From: Roseiarcus sp963775575
GTDB lineage: Bacteria; Pseudomonadota; Alphaproteobacteria; Rhizobiales; Beijerinckiaceae
DNA length: 64,000 bases
Assembly: GCA_963775575.1 (NCBI GenBank)
Contig: CAVZJG010000002.1
Coordinates: 1,302,001-1,366,000, forward strand
Direction of reading: 5' to 3'
The position numbers were made by a program, and so were the translations under genes. Positions 23,798 to 33,961 of this stretch are shown here, piece after piece. Below the pieces are notes generated by a model. That model had not been told where the DNA came from. It was given only the letters and a program-made list of their open reading frames with translations, and made no database searches. Position 1 is the stretch's first letter, and the number at the start of each line of letters is the position of its first letter.

Positions 23798-26590
23798 ATG
23801 TTCGGCCTGCCCCTCGCCTTCGCCGCGCCGGCGGTCCTGGCCGCCCTCGCGCTGCTCGCCGCGCTCTATGTCTTTCTGAAAGTGACGCCGCCGCGGCCGC
23901 GCCAAGCGGTCTTCCCGCCGCTGCGCCTGCTGATCGGCCTCAGCGCCAAGGACGCGACGCCGGCCAAGACGCCATGGCCGCTGCTGGCGCTCAGGATCGC
24001 AGTCGCCGCGCTGGTCATTTTGGCGATGGCGGGGCCGATCTGGAACCTGTCGCCGACTTCGAGCGCCGGCGCCGGGCCGCTGCTGCTGGCGATCGACGAC
24101 GGCTGGCCGGCGGCGCCGACCTGGGAGCGCCGCCTCGCCTACGCCCGCGACGCGCTCGGCGGCGCGAGCCGCGCGGGGCGCCTGACGGCGCTGCTGCCGA
24201 TTTCCCAAGGGGGGGTCGACGTCGCGGCGCTCGACGGCCCGCGCATCGAAGAAAAGCTGCGCGCCCTGGCGCCCGTCGCTTACGCGCCGCCGCGCGAGGC
24301 GACGTTGCCGGCGATCGCGCGTTTTCTCGCCGCCAATCCCCACGCCGAAATCGTCTGGCTCGCCGATGGCGTCGAACTCGGCGGCGCGAACGCGTTTGCG
24401 CGCGCCCTGGCGGCCGCCGCGAGCGGTCACGCGGTCTCCGTCGTCACGGATCGCACGACGCCGATCGGCCTCGCCGGGGTCGACAATCTCGCCGGCGCGC
24501 TCGCCGCGCATCTGACCCGGGCCGGTGCGAACGCGCGGCAAAAAGGCGTCGCGCGCGCGCTCGACGCCCAGGGGCGCTCGATCGGCGAAGCGCCGTTCGA
24601 CTTCGGCGCAGCGCGCGGGACGCAAGCGAACTTCGATCTGCCGGTCGAGTTGCGCAATCAGGCCTCTCGGATCGAAGTCGCCGGCGAGGGATCGGCGGGC
24701 GCGGCATGGCTGGTCGACGAGCGCGCGCGGCGGCGGCGGGTCGCCATTGTCTCCGGCGCCGGCGCCGACGTGGCGCAGCCGCTGCTGTCGCCGACCTATT
24801 ACCTCGAGCGCGCGCTGGCGCCCTTCGCCGAAATTCGCCAATGGCGCGACGCGGCGAGCGATCCGATCCTGTCGCTGCTGGCGGAAAAGCCGTCGGTTCT
24901 CGCGCTCGCCGACATGAGCGTCCCGCCCGGCCCGGCGCACGACAAGCTGGTCGATTTCGTCGAATCGGGCGGCGTGCTGGCGCGCTTCGCCGGCACGCGC
25001 CTCGCCGCCGGCGAGGACGATCTGACGCCGACGGCGCTGCGGCGCGGCGGGCGCACGCTCGGCGGCGCGCTGTCGTGGGAGACGCCCAAGCACATCGCGC
25101 CGTTCGACAAGGAGAGCCCGTTCTTCGGCCTCGCCGCGCCGGACGAGGTGACGGTGTCGCGCCAGGTGCTCGCCGAGCCGGAGCCGGGCCTAGCCGCCAA
25201 GACCTGGGCGCGCCTGGCCGACGGCACGCCGCTGGTCACCGCCGAGCGGCGCGGCAAGGGCCTGATCGTGCTGTTCCACGTGACGGCGGACACGACGTGG
25301 TCGAACCTGCCGATCTCGGGGCTGTTCGTCGACATGCTGCGGCGCATCGTCGCGCGCGCCGGCGCCGCGCCCGCCGAGGCGAACGGCGCGGCCGATGCGA
25401 GCGCCGCGGCGTCGCGCGCGCCTTATCGCATCCTCGACGGCTTCGGCGTTCTCGGCGCTCCGCCGGCCGAGGCCGCGCCGATCGGCGACGATTTCGCCGG
25501 ACCGGGAGACGCCGCCCATCCGCCGGGCTTCTACGGCGCGCCCGAGGCGCTCGAAGCCGTCAACGCGATGACGCCGGGCGAGACGCTCGCCCCGGCCGAC
25601 TACGCGGGCCTTGCCGTCGCCGCGGGCGGGCTCGACGTCGCCGCGCCGCTCGATCTCAGGCCCTGGCTGCTGCTGGCGGCGTTCCTCGGCTTCCTCGCCG
25701 ACGGGTTCGCCAGCCTGTGGCTCGGCCGCGCGCCGCGGTTCGTCGGCCCGGCCGCGGCCGCGCTGCTGTTCGTCGGCGCGTTCGCCGGCGCGGCGCTCGA
25801 TAGCCCGCGCGCGTGGGCGGACGGAGCGGCGCCGATCTCTGAGCGCGACGCCGAGGCGGCGAGGGCGACCCATCTCGCCTATATCGTCACCGGCGACGCG
25901 GTGATCGACGAGGCCTCGCGGCTCGGGCTCGAGAATCTCGCCCGCGTGCTCGAGGAGCGCACCTCGGCGGAGGTCGCCGACCCGGTTGCGCTTGATCCGG
26001 CGCGCGACGAATTGAGCTTCTATCCCCTGATCTACTGGCCGGTGGCGGCCGGGCGGCCGCAGCCTCCGGCGGGCGCGGTCGCGCGCATCGCCGCCTTCAT
26101 GAAGAACGGCGGCACGGTGGTGTTCGACACCCGCGACGCCCTGACGGCGCGCCCCGGCGGGCCGCCGACGCCCGAAGGCCAGTGGCTCAGAACCCTGCTC
26201 GCCGGCGTCGACGTGCCCGAACTGGAGCCGGTCCCGCGCGACCACGTCGTCACCAAAACCTTCTATCTCATCGACAATTTCGTCGGCCGCACCGACAGCG
26301 GGGAGACCTGGATCGAGGCGCTGCCGCCGCGCGACCCGAACGACCGCGCGCCGCGCCCGGCGCGCGCCGGCGACAGCGTCTCGCCGATCGTCATCGCTTC
26401 CAACGACCTCGCCGCCGCCTGGGCGGCCGGCGCCGACGGCCGGCCGCTCTATCCGCTCGTTCCCGGCGGCGCGCGCCAGCGCGAACTGGCGCTGCGCGGC
26501 GGCGTCAACCTCGTCATGTACACGCTGACCGGCAGCTACAAGGCCGACCAGGTCCACGCCAAGGACCTGTTGGAAAGGCTTTCGCATTGA
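23798..26590 (+). CDS. DUF4159 membrane protein with BatA-like N-terminus
   Basis: The 930-residue protein starts with two membrane helices (about 5-25 and 65-85, separated by PPRPRQAVFPPLRLLIGL, a BatA-type segment). A long periplasmic or cytoplasmic middle follows with a VWA-like and glutamine-amidotransferase-like fold, then a membrane pair near residue 625-665. It ends in a DUF4159 domain (LSFYPLIYWPV, MKNGGTVVFDTRD, TKTFYLIDNFVGR, GGVNLVMYTLTGSYKADQVH). It is coupled to DUF58 and to the next gene. Function is unknown beyond the operon context. Confidence 0.88.
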   Translation: MFGLPLAFAAPAVLAALALLAALYVFLKVTPPRPRQAVFPPLRLLIGLSAKDATPAKTPWPLLALRIAVAALVILAMAGPIWNLSPTSSAGAGPLLLAIDDGWPAAPTWERRLAYARDALGGASRAGRLTALLPISQGGVDVAALDGPRIEEKLRALAPVAYAPPREATLPAIARFLAANPHAEIVWLADGVELGGANAFARALAAAASGHAVSVVTDRTTPIGLAGVDNLAGALAAHLTRAGANARQKGVARALDAQGRSIGEAPFDFGAARGTQANFDLPVELRNQASRIEVAGEGSAGAAWLVDERARRRRVAIVSGAGADVAQPLLSPTYYLERALAPFAEIRQWRDAASDPILSLLAEKPSVLALADMSVPPGPAHDKLVDFVESGGVLARFAGTRLAAGEDDLTPTALRRGGRTLGGALSWETPKHIAPFDKESPFFGLAAPDEVTVSRQVLAEPEPGLAAKTWARLADGTPLVTAERRGKGLIVLFHVTADTTWSNLPISGLFVDMLRRIVARAGAAPAEANGAADASAAASRAPYRILDGFGVLGAPPAEAAPIGDDFAGPGDAAHPPGFYGAPEALEAVNAMTPGETLAPADYAGLAVAAGGLDVAAPLDLRPWLLLAAFLGFLADGFASLWLGRAPRFVGPAAAALLFVGAFAGAALDSPRAWADGAAPISERDAEAARATHLAYIVTGDAVIDEASRLGLENLARVLEERTSAEVADPVALDPARDELSFYPLIYWPVAAGRPQPPAGAVARIAAFMKNGGTVVFDTRDALTARPGGPPTPEGQWLRTLLAGVDVPELEPVPRDHVVTKTFYLIDNFVGRTDSGETWIEALPPRDPNDRAPRPARAGDSVSPIVIASNDLAAAWAAGADGRPLYPLVPGGARQRELALRGGVNLVMYTLTGSYKADQVHAKDLLERLSH

Positions 26591-28671
26591 ACGCGTGGTC
26601 GATCGCCTTCGCGCCGCCGCCGCTCGCGGTCGTCGCGGGACTGGCCGCTCTGGCGCTGGCGCTGATCGCGCTGACGCTGTGGCGGCGTCGGCGCGGCGCG
26701 GCGCCGCGCGCGTTGGCGCTGGCGCTGCTCGGGCTGGCGCTCGCCGATCCCTCGCTGGTGCGCGAGGACCGTCGGCCGCTAAAGGACATCGTCGCGGTGG
26801 TCGTCGATCGATCGGCCTCCAATCAGATCGGCGAGCGGCCGCGCCAGACCGACGAGGCGCGCGCCGAACTGGCGAAGCGCCTCGCCGCGCTCGGCGACGT
26901 CGAGACGCGCTTCGTCGAGACGGCCAAGAGCGATCCCGACAATCGCGGCACGCAATTGTTCGCGGCGCTGCGCTCGGCGCTGAGCGACGCGCCGCCCGAG
27001 CGCGTCGGCGCGGCGATCCTGATCACCGACGGGATCGCGCACGACATTCCCGCGTCGCTCGACGCGCTCGGCTTCGACGCGCCGCTGCACGTCCTCGTCA
27101 CCGGCCACGAGGGCGAACGCAACCGCCGCATCGAACTCGTCGAGGCGCCGCGCTTCGGCATCGTCGGCAAGGACCAGACGATCGTCGCCCGCGTCCTCGG
27201 CGCCGCCGACAAAGGCGAGCCAGCGAGCCTGACCGTGCGCCGCGACGGCCAGACGATCGCGACGCTGCCCGCCGAGATCGGACGCCCCCTCTCGATCAAG
27301 GTCCCGATCGACCACGCCGGCCCCAACGTGATCGAGCTCGAAGTCGCTCCCGTAGAAGACGAATTGACGACGCGCAACGGCAAGGCGGTCATCGCCGTCG
27401 AGGGCGTGCGCGACAAGCTGCGGGTGCTGCTGGTGTCAGGCGAGCCGCATCAGGGCGAGCGCATGTGGCGCAATCTGTTGAAATCCGACGCCAACGTCGA
27501 TCTCGTCCATTTCACCATTCTGCGCCCGCCGGAGAAGACGACCGACGGGACGCCGATCGACGAACTGTCGCTGATCGCGTTTCCCGTAGCGGACCTGTTC
27601 GGGAAAAAGATCAAGGACTTCGATCTCATCATCTTCGACCGTTATTCCAGCCAGGCGATCCTGCCGCGCTTCTATCTCGACAACGTCGTCGCCTATGTCC
27701 GCGAGGGCGGCGCGCTGCTGCTGGCCGAAGGGCCGGCCTTCGGCACGCCGGAGGGTCTCTACGCCACGCCGCTCGGCGCCATTTCGCCCGCCCGTCCGAC
27801 CGGCGAGGAGTTCGACCAGGCGTTTCGCGCCGAGATTACGCCCGAGGGCGCCAAGCATCCGGTGACGCGCGGCCTCGCCGGCGGCGAGGCGTCGCCGCCG
27901 ACGTGGGGCCGCTGGCTGCGCCAGATCGGCGCCGAGGTTGCCGGCGGCGCGGCCCTGATGCAGGGCGTCGACAAGGCGCCCCTGCTGGTGCTCTCGCGCG
28001 TCGACAAGGGGCGCGTCGCGCTGCTGCTCAGCGACCAGATGTGGCTGTGGGCGCGCGGCTACGACGGCGGCGGCCCGCATCTCGATCTGCTGCGCCGGCT
28101 CGCGCATTGGCTGATGAAGGAGCCCGACCTCGAAGAGGAGGCGCTGCGCGCGCGCGCCAAGGGACACGCGCTGACGATCGAGCGCCAAAGCGTCAGGGGC
28201 GAAGTCCCCGAGGCGAGCGTGACCGGGCCGGACGGCAAGACGACGACCGTGCAGCTCGTCAGCGTCGCCCCCGGACTTTCCCGCGCGACGCTGGCGGTCG
28301 ATTCCGACGGGCTCTACCGCGCCAGCGACGGCGAGCGCGTCGCGCTGGCGGTGGTCGGACCGGAAAATCCGCTCGAATTCCAGGAGGTCGTCTCGACGCT
28401 GGAGAAGCTGCGCCCGCTCGCCGAGGCGAGCGGGGGCAGCGTGCGCCGGCTCGCGCGGCGCGCCGGCGATGCGATCGACGTTCCCCGGCTGGTCGCCATG
28501 CACGAATCGCCCGAATACGCCGGCGCGGATTACATCGGCGTCAAGCGCACGGGCGCGAGCGAACTCGTCGGCGTCGCCGAGACGCCGCTCGCGGCGGGCT
28601 TCCTCGGCCTCGCCGCGCTGCTCGCCGCGCTGATCTGGGCGTGGGCCCGCGAGGGCGGGACGCGGGGCTGA
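26587..28671 (+). CDS. VWA-like / glutamine-amidotransferase-like membrane protein
   Basis: The 694-residue protein probably starts at a TTG overlapping the DUF4159 stop. It has two N-terminal membrane helices, a VVVDRSASNQ MIDAS-like motif, a fold with VSGEPHQGERMWRNLLKSD and YVREGGALLLAEGPAFGTPE typical of the membrane-bound GATase-1-like proteins in MoxR operons, and a C-terminal membrane helix (AAGFLGLAALLAALIWAWA). It completes the four-gene unit. The start codon is uncertain; no enzymatic activity can be claimed. Confidence 0.8.
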   Translation: MNAWSIAFAPPPLAVVAGLAALALALIALTLWRRRRGAAPRALALALLGLALADPSLVREDRRPLKDIVAVVVDRSASNQIGERPRQTDEARAELAKRLAALGDVETRFVETAKSDPDNRGTQLFAALRSALSDAPPERVGAAILITDGIAHDIPASLDALGFDAPLHVLVTGHEGERNRRIELVEAPRFGIVGKDQTIVARVLGAADKGEPASLTVRRDGQTIATLPAEIGRPLSIKVPIDHAGPNVIELEVAPVEDELTTRNGKAVIAVEGVRDKLRVLLVSGEPHQGERMWRNLLKSDANVDLVHFTILRPPEKTTDGTPIDELSLIAFPVADLFGKKIKDFDLIIFDRYSSQAILPRFYLDNVVAYVREGGALLLAEGPAFGTPEGLYATPLGAISPARPTGEEFDQAFRAEITPEGAKHPVTRGLAGGEASPPTWGRWLRQIGAEVAGGAALMQGVDKAPLLVLSRVDKGRVALLLSDQMWLWARGYDGGGPHLDLLRRLAHWLMKEPDLEEEALRARAKGHALTIERQSVRGEVPEASVTGPDGKTTTVQLVSVAPGLSRATLAVDSDGLYRASDGERVALAVVGPENPLEFQEVVSTLEKLRPLAEASGGSVRRLARRAGDAIDVPRLVAMHESPEYAGADYIGVKRTGASELVGVAETPLAAGFLGLAALLAALIWAWAREGGTRG

Positions 28672-28853
28672 TTGGAGACGCGCTCGATCGCGCCGAAGCC
28701 CTCGTGGCGATGCGCGGCGCGGTCCTCGCGCGCGGCAAGCTCACGGGAACGTACGAGCGAGCTTGAGCGGCGGCGCAGTCTTCTGACCGCGCTTGCACAG
28801 CCGCGTGAGGGCGGCCGCTCGACCGAATCGGGCGGCGGGGCTAGTGTCGAGCC

Positions 28854-31800
28854 ATGGAACTCTTCGCCGCCGCCGGGATCGAATTGCCGCCATCGGGCGG
28901 GCGAGCCCGGCGCGCGCCCAGCGGCCTCGTACGCTCGTTGCGCGTTCCCTTGTTCAATTACAAGGTGGTCGAGGAGGCGCTCGGGCTGGCGGCTTTCGCG
29001 CCGACCGCCGACGAAGTCGCGGCGGCGGCCGACTACGCGCGCAAGGTCAAGAGTCCCAAGTTTCTCAAACAGAAGGAAACCGCCGTCAGGCCCGTCTTCA
29101 TCGAGCAGGTTCTGGGGAGGGTCCTCGGCTACGCGCCCATCGACCCCGATCGACCCTATTCGCTCGCCAGCGAATACCCGATCCGGCGCGGCGAGGTCGA
29201 TGTCGCGCTGGGGCGGTTCAATCAGGCCGACGGAACGGATCGCCTCGTCGCGCCCTTTGAACTGAAAGGGCCGGAAACCGAGGACCTCGACCGGATCATG
29301 CCTGGCCGCGGGCGAAGCCCGGTCCAGCAGGCGTGGGATTACGCGATCGACGCGCCGGGCGCGAAATGGGTGCTGGTGTCGAATTGCCTCGAGGTCCGGC
29401 TCTACGCCTTCGGACGGGGCCGCGGGGCTTATGAGGTCTTCGATCTGAAGAGGCTCGACGACCCTGCGGAGCACGCGCGGCTCTGGCTCTTCTTGTCGGC
29501 GCCTCGCCTGCTCGGCGATCTCACCGACAAGCTGCTGCGCGACACCAACCACGCCTACGCCGACGTCACGCAAACGCTCTATCTCGACTTCAAAGCCTTG
29601 CGCGAACGACTGACGCCATTCCTCGTCGATTCCGCCGATGGGCCGAAGCTCGCGCTGATGACCGCGATCGAGGCCGGGCAAAAGATTCTCGACCGCATCC
29701 TGTTCATCGCCTTCGCCGAGCGCACCGATCTGCTGCCGGACCGCCTGCTCGACAGAGCCCTGAAGGCGCAGAACGAGTTCGATCCGCAGCCGGTGTGGAA
29801 GAATTTTCAGGGCCTGTTCCGGCTGGTCGATCGCGGCGATCACGACATGTCGATCCCGCCCTACAACGGCGGATTGTTCGCCGTCGACCCGATCGTCGAC
29901 GCCCTCGTGTTGCCCGACGGCCTCGCCAAGGACATCGCCGCGCTCGGAAACTGGGACTATCGCCGCGAGGCGCCGGTGACGGTGCTCGGCCATATCTTCG
30001 AGCAATCGATCACCAACATCGAAAGGCTGAAGGCGGAGAGCCGCGGCGAGCCGCCGCCGGAAGTCTCGAAGCGCAAGCGCGAAGGCGTCGTTTACACGCC
30101 GGACATGGTGACGCGATTCCTGGTCGAGCAGACGATCGGGCGCACGCTGAAGGAATCATACGACGCGCTGTGGAGCGCGCACGGCATGGACGCGGCGATC
30201 GGCGAGCCGGAGGCCGAAAAGGCGTTCTGGCGGGATTATCTCGCGGCGCTGCGCGGTCTGACTATCGTCGACCCCGCCTGCGGCTCCGGCGCTTTTCTGG
30301 TCGCCGCGTTCGACCGGCTCGCCGACGAATATCGGCCGGTCGTCGCGCGCCTCGCCGAACTCGGCGAGAAAATCGATTTCGACGTGTTCGACGAGATCGT
30401 CACCAAGAACCTGTTCGGCGTCGACCTCAACGCCGAATTGGTGGAGATCACACGGCTGTCGCTGTGGCTGAAAACGGCGCGCCGCGATCACAAGCTGCAG
30501 AATCTGGAGGGCAGGATCAAGATCGGCGACAGCCTCGTCGGCGACGCCGCCTATACGCAGCGCCCCTTCGACTGGAAGGCGGCGTTTCCGGGCGTGTTCG
30601 ACAAAGGCGGCTTCGACATCGTGATCGGCAATCCGCCCTATGTCAGGATGGAGTTTCTCAAGGCGGTCAAACCCTATCTCTCCGAGCACTATGCCGTCGC
30701 CGCCGACCGCGCCGACCTCTACGCCTATTTCTTCGAGAGGGGCGTCGGCCTGCTGAAGGACGGCGGCCGGCTCGGGTTCATTTCGTCCTCGACGTTCTTC
30801 CGCACCGGGTCGGGCGAGAAGCTGAGAAACTTCCTCGCCAAGGGCGCGGCGATCGAAAGCGTCGTCGATTTCGGCGATCTGCAAGTGTTCGAGGGCGTCA
30901 CCACCTATCCCGCGATTCTCACGCTGGAGAAGGGCGGCGACGGCGGGGCGGGCGAACTCCGCTATCTCGCGCTGAAGGAGGCCTTGCCGGACGACCTCGG
31001 CGCCGCCTTCGCCGCGAGCGCCGAGACGATGCCGCGCGCGCGGCTCGGCGCCGGTTCCTGGCGCCTGGAGGGCGACGCGCTGGCGGCGCTACGCGAAAAA
31101 ATCGCGGGCGGGCGCAAGACGCTCGGCGAAGTCTACGGGCCGCCGCTCTACGGCATCAAGACGGGGCTCAACGAGGCCTTCGTCATCGATGCGCCGACGC
31201 GCGACCGGCTGGTCAAGGCCGATCCGAAATCGGCGGAAATTCTGCAGCCGTTCCTGCGCGGCGAAGACATCAAGCGCTGGCGGATCGAGCCGGAGGGCTT
31301 GTGGCTGATCAACACGCCCAAGGGCAAGGTGAAGATCGACGACTTTCCCGCCGTCCGCGCCTGGTTGAAGCCGTTCCGCAAGGAGCTGGAGAAGCGCGCG
31401 ACCAAGCAGGAATGGTGGGAGTTGCAGCAGGCGCAGTTGGCGTATCAGGAGAAGCTTGCGGCGCCCAAGCTGGTTTGGGCGCATTTTGAAGTTGAACAAT
31501 CCTTCGCTCTGGATCAATCCGCCGCGTTCTTGAACAACAAATGTTTCTTCGTGCCGACGGATGACGCCGTCCTCTGCGCGTTGTTGAACAGCGCCGTGCT
31601 GTGGGAATGCTTGCGCTCGTTGGCGCGAGCAAAGAGAGGCGGGTATATAGAGGCCGAAGCGCAATATGTGGCGCAATTGCCGATACCGGAAATCGAACAA
31701 TCAACTCGCGCGCGCCTCGCCGCCCTCGGCCAAACCTGCACCAACGCCGCGCGCAAGCGCTGGGAGATCGTCGCCGCCGTCCGCCATCGCATCCTCGACC

Positions 31801-32087
31801 TCGCCCCGCCCGAGCGTCACAAGCTGAACGGCAAGCTCGAAAACTGGCACGATCTCGACTTCGCCGGCTTCCAGGCCGAGGTGAAGAAGGCCTTCCACGC
31901 CGACGTGCCCGTCAAGCAGCGCGGCGAGTGGGAGGCCTATCTCGCCGACAATGGCCGCGAGGCGCAGGCCCTCGCCGCGCAAATCGCCGCCGCCGAACAG
32001 GAGATCGATCGGCTCGTCTACGGCCTCTTCGGCCTCACGCCCGACGAAATCGCGCTGCTGGAGTCCTCGATCGCCGGCCAAGCTTGA
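28854..32087 (+). CDS. type IIG restriction-modification enzyme (Eco57I-like)
   Basis: A single 1077-residue polypeptide combines nuclease, N6-adenine methyltransferase and target recognition. The N-terminal third has a PD-(D/E)xK-type signature (GEVDVALGRFN, then APFELK near residues 115-138). The methyltransferase core has VDPACGSGAFLVAAF (about residue 473), GVDLNAELVEITRLSLW and IVIGNPPYVRMEF (about 593). The C-terminal part with LRGEDIKRW and LPIPEIEQ is a TaqI-like specificity domain. No separate nuclease or specificity gene is near. Part of the C-terminal region (about 31480-31720) is less GC-rich than the rest. Recognition sequence cannot be predicted. Confidence 0.85.
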   Translation: MELFAAAGIELPPSGGRARRAPSGLVRSLRVPLFNYKVVEEALGLAAFAPTADEVAAAADYARKVKSPKFLKQKETAVRPVFIEQVLGRVLGYAPIDPDRPYSLASEYPIRRGEVDVALGRFNQADGTDRLVAPFELKGPETEDLDRIMPGRGRSPVQQAWDYAIDAPGAKWVLVSNCLEVRLYAFGRGRGAYEVFDLKRLDDPAEHARLWLFLSAPRLLGDLTDKLLRDTNHAYADVTQTLYLDFKALRERLTPFLVDSADGPKLALMTAIEAGQKILDRILFIAFAERTDLLPDRLLDRALKAQNEFDPQPVWKNFQGLFRLVDRGDHDMSIPPYNGGLFAVDPIVDALVLPDGLAKDIAALGNWDYRREAPVTVLGHIFEQSITNIERLKAESRGEPPPEVSKRKREGVVYTPDMVTRFLVEQTIGRTLKESYDALWSAHGMDAAIGEPEAEKAFWRDYLAALRGLTIVDPACGSGAFLVAAFDRLADEYRPVVARLAELGEKIDFDVFDEIVTKNLFGVDLNAELVEITRLSLWLKTARRDHKLQNLEGRIKIGDSLVGDAAYTQRPFDWKAAFPGVFDKGGFDIVIGNPPYVRMEFLKAVKPYLSEHYAVAADRADLYAYFFERGVGLLKDGGRLGFISSSTFFRTGSGEKLRNFLAKGAAIESVVDFGDLQVFEGVTTYPAILTLEKGGDGGAGELRYLALKEALPDDLGAAFAASAETMPRARLGAGSWRLEGDALAALREKIAGGRKTLGEVYGPPLYGIKTGLNEAFVIDAPTRDRLVKADPKSAEILQPFLRGEDIKRWRIEPEGLWLINTPKGKVKIDDFPAVRAWLKPFRKELEKRATKQEWWELQQAQLAYQEKLAAPKLVWAHFEVEQSFALDQSAAFLNNKCFFVPTDDAVLCALLNSAVLWECLRSLARAKRGGYIEAEAQYVAQLPIPEIEQSTRARLAALGQTCTNAARKRWEIVAAVRHRILDLAPPERHKLNGKLENWHDLDFAGFQAEVKKAFHADVPVKQRGEWEAYLADNGREAQALAAQIAAAEQEIDRLVYGLFGLTPDEIALLESSIAGQA

Positions 32088-32199
32088 ATTTGCGACAGGC
32101 GGGTTGCGCGCGGCGACCGGATTCAGGATTACAGGGACAGGATACGCATTGCATCATTGGCGGCGCCAGCGTGGCGGGCAGCGCGACCGGCGGTCGCCG

Positions 32200-32793
32200 T
32201 CACTTCCACTCGCCGAGCTTCGCCCGTATTCTCGCCGACAGCCGGTCGACCTGGGCCTGCTGCAACCGCTCGGCCTTGTAGATCGTCAGCATTTCGAACC
32301 GACAGGCGGGGGCGCAAGCGCAGAGAATCGCCGTCTTCAGCACCCGCCGGACCGGGCGCCGCAGTACGATCCAATCGACCCACCACGGCGCGCCGAGCGA
32401 CGTGACCGCCAGAGTATGGCGCAGATGGCGCAATCGCGGCCGTATCGGGCCGAAATCGTCGGCGTGGTCGTAGGCGACGCCGGGCGCCCACACGCGATCG
32501 AACCAGCCCTTGAGAATGGCGGGAAAGCCGAACCACCAGGTGGGGAAGCAGAGAACCAGCCCCTCGGCGGCGAGCAAACGATCGATCTGCGGCCGCACGG
32601 CGCTCGAATCGTAAGGGCGCCCGTAATAGCTGGCGCGCTCCGCCGCGCTCAGCGGCGCGGCGAATTCGTCGCGGTAGAGGTCCTCGAGCCAGACCTCGTG
32701 CCCGGCCGCGCGCAGCGCCTCGGCCGCGCTCGCGGCGAGCACGCTTGAGAGGCTTTCGCGAAGGGGGTGCGCGACGACGACGAGGCATTTCAT
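32200..32793 (-). CDS. NAD(P)H-dependent quinone-reductase-like flavoprotein
   Basis: The 197-residue protein has a flavodoxin-like fold of the NQO1/modulator-of-drug-activity group. It opens with MKCLVVVAHPLRES, has EDLYRDEFAAPLSAAERASY, and shows the FMN/FAD-binding FPTWWFGFPAILKGWFDRVW with GVAY after it. It would reduce quinones or similar acceptors using NAD(P)H. It is a single gene between the type IIG enzyme and obgE. I chose the ATG at 32793 because the family motif begins there. Confidence 0.85.
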   Translation of the reverse strand: MKCLVVVAHPLRESLSSVLAASAAEALRAAGHEVWLEDLYRDEFAAPLSAAERASYYGRPYDSSAVRPQIDRLLAAEGLVLCFPTWWFGFPAILKGWFDRVWAPGVAYDHADDFGPIRPRLRHLRHTLAVTSLGAPWWVDWIVLRRPVRRVLKTAILCACAPACRFEMLTIYKAERLQQAQVDRLSARIRAKLGEWK

Positions 32794-32887
32794 CGACGCC
32801 GTTCCTACGACGGCGCGCGGCGGAAGTCTCGAAATAATCCGACGGCGGCGAACGAGATGGCCGACGGGACCGGCGCGGCGGCAGGCC

Positions 32888-33961
32888 TCACGCCGTCCAG
32901 GCCGGCTCAGGTCTCGCCTCGGGCGCCTCAGCGGCCCGGCTGGCGTCGATCGCGGCAAGCGTCGCGCGCAAGACGTCCTTCACGCCGCGCCCCGCGACCG
33001 CCGAAAGCTCAAGCGGCGGCGCGCGCTTGGCGCCTTCCGCGAGCGGCGGCCCGAGCTTGGCCATTGCGCGCCTGAGGCGCTCGCGTTGTTTCTTCAGCGT
33101 CGCCGCGTCGACCGCGTCGACCTTGGAGAGCGCGACGATCTCGCTCTTTTCGGCGACGCCGCCGCCGTAGGCGGCGAGCTCGCGGCGAATGGCGCGGTAG
33201 GCGGCGCCGGCGTCCTCGCCGGCCGCGTCGACGAGGTGGACCAGCGCGCCGCAGCGCTCGACATGGCCGAGGAAACGGTCGCCGAGGCCTTGGCCCGCGT
33301 GCGCGCCCTCGATCAGGCCGGGAATGTCGGCCAGCACGAAGTCGCGCTCGTCGACGCTGACGACGCCGAGGCCAGGGTGCAGCGTGGTGAAAGGATAGTC
33401 GGCGATTTTCGGCCGCGCGGCGGAGACGGCGGCGAGGAACGTCGACTTGCCGGCGTTGGGCAGGCCGATCAGGCCGGCGTCGGCGATCAGCTTCAGGCGC
33501 AGGATGAGCGTGCATTCGACGCCCGGCTGGCCGGGATTGGCGCGGCGCGGGGCTTGGTTGGTCGCGGTGGCGAAGTGGGCGTTGCCGAAGCCGCCGTTGC
33601 CGCCTTTGGCGACGACGACGCGCTCGCCCGGCGTCTTGAGGTCGGCGATGAACGTCTTGCCGTCTTCGTCGAGGACCTGGGTGCCCTCGGGGACTTTCAG
33701 CACGACGTCGGCGCCGCGTCCGCCGGCGCGGTTCTTGCCCATGCCGTGCATGCCGGTCTTGGCCTTGAAGTGCTGCTGGTAGCGAAAGTCGATCAGCGTG
33801 TTGAGGCTTTTCGCGCATTCGACGACGACGTCGCCGCCGCGCCCGCCGTCGCCGCCGTCCGGGCCGCCGAACTCGATGAACTTCTCGCGCCGGAACGAGA
33901 CGCAGCCGGCGCCGCCGGCGCCCGAGCGGACGAAGACCCGCGCCTGGTCAAGAAACTTCAT
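32888..33961 (-). CDS. obgE: Obg family ribosome-assembly GTPase
   Basis: The 357-residue GTPase acts in 50S subunit assembly and stress control. It has the glycine-rich Obg fold (GGAGCVSFRREKFIEFGGPD and GGDGGRGGDVVVEC), the G1 motif GLPNAGKSTFLAAV, the DIPGLIEGAHAGQGLG switch and SKVDAVD for guanine. It ends in a short variable tail. It is the last gene of the rplU-rpmA-GNAT-obgE block, in the conserved order; the GNAT gene overlaps its start by 14 bp. Confidence 0.95.
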   Translation of the reverse strand: MKFLDQARVFVRSGAGGAGCVSFRREKFIEFGGPDGGDGGRGGDVVVECAKSLNTLIDFRYQQHFKAKTGMHGMGKNRAGGRGADVVLKVPEGTQVLDEDGKTFIADLKTPGERVVVAKGGNGGFGNAHFATATNQAPRRANPGQPGVECTLILRLKLIADAGLIGLPNAGKSTFLAAVSAARPKIADYPFTTLHPGLGVVSVDERDFVLADIPGLIEGAHAGQGLGDRFLGHVERCGALVHLVDAAGEDAGAAYRAIRRELAAYGGGVAEKSEIVALSKVDAVDAATLKKQRERLRRAMAKLGPPLAEGAKRAPPLELSAVAGRGVKDVLRATLAAIDASRAAEAPEARPEPAWTA

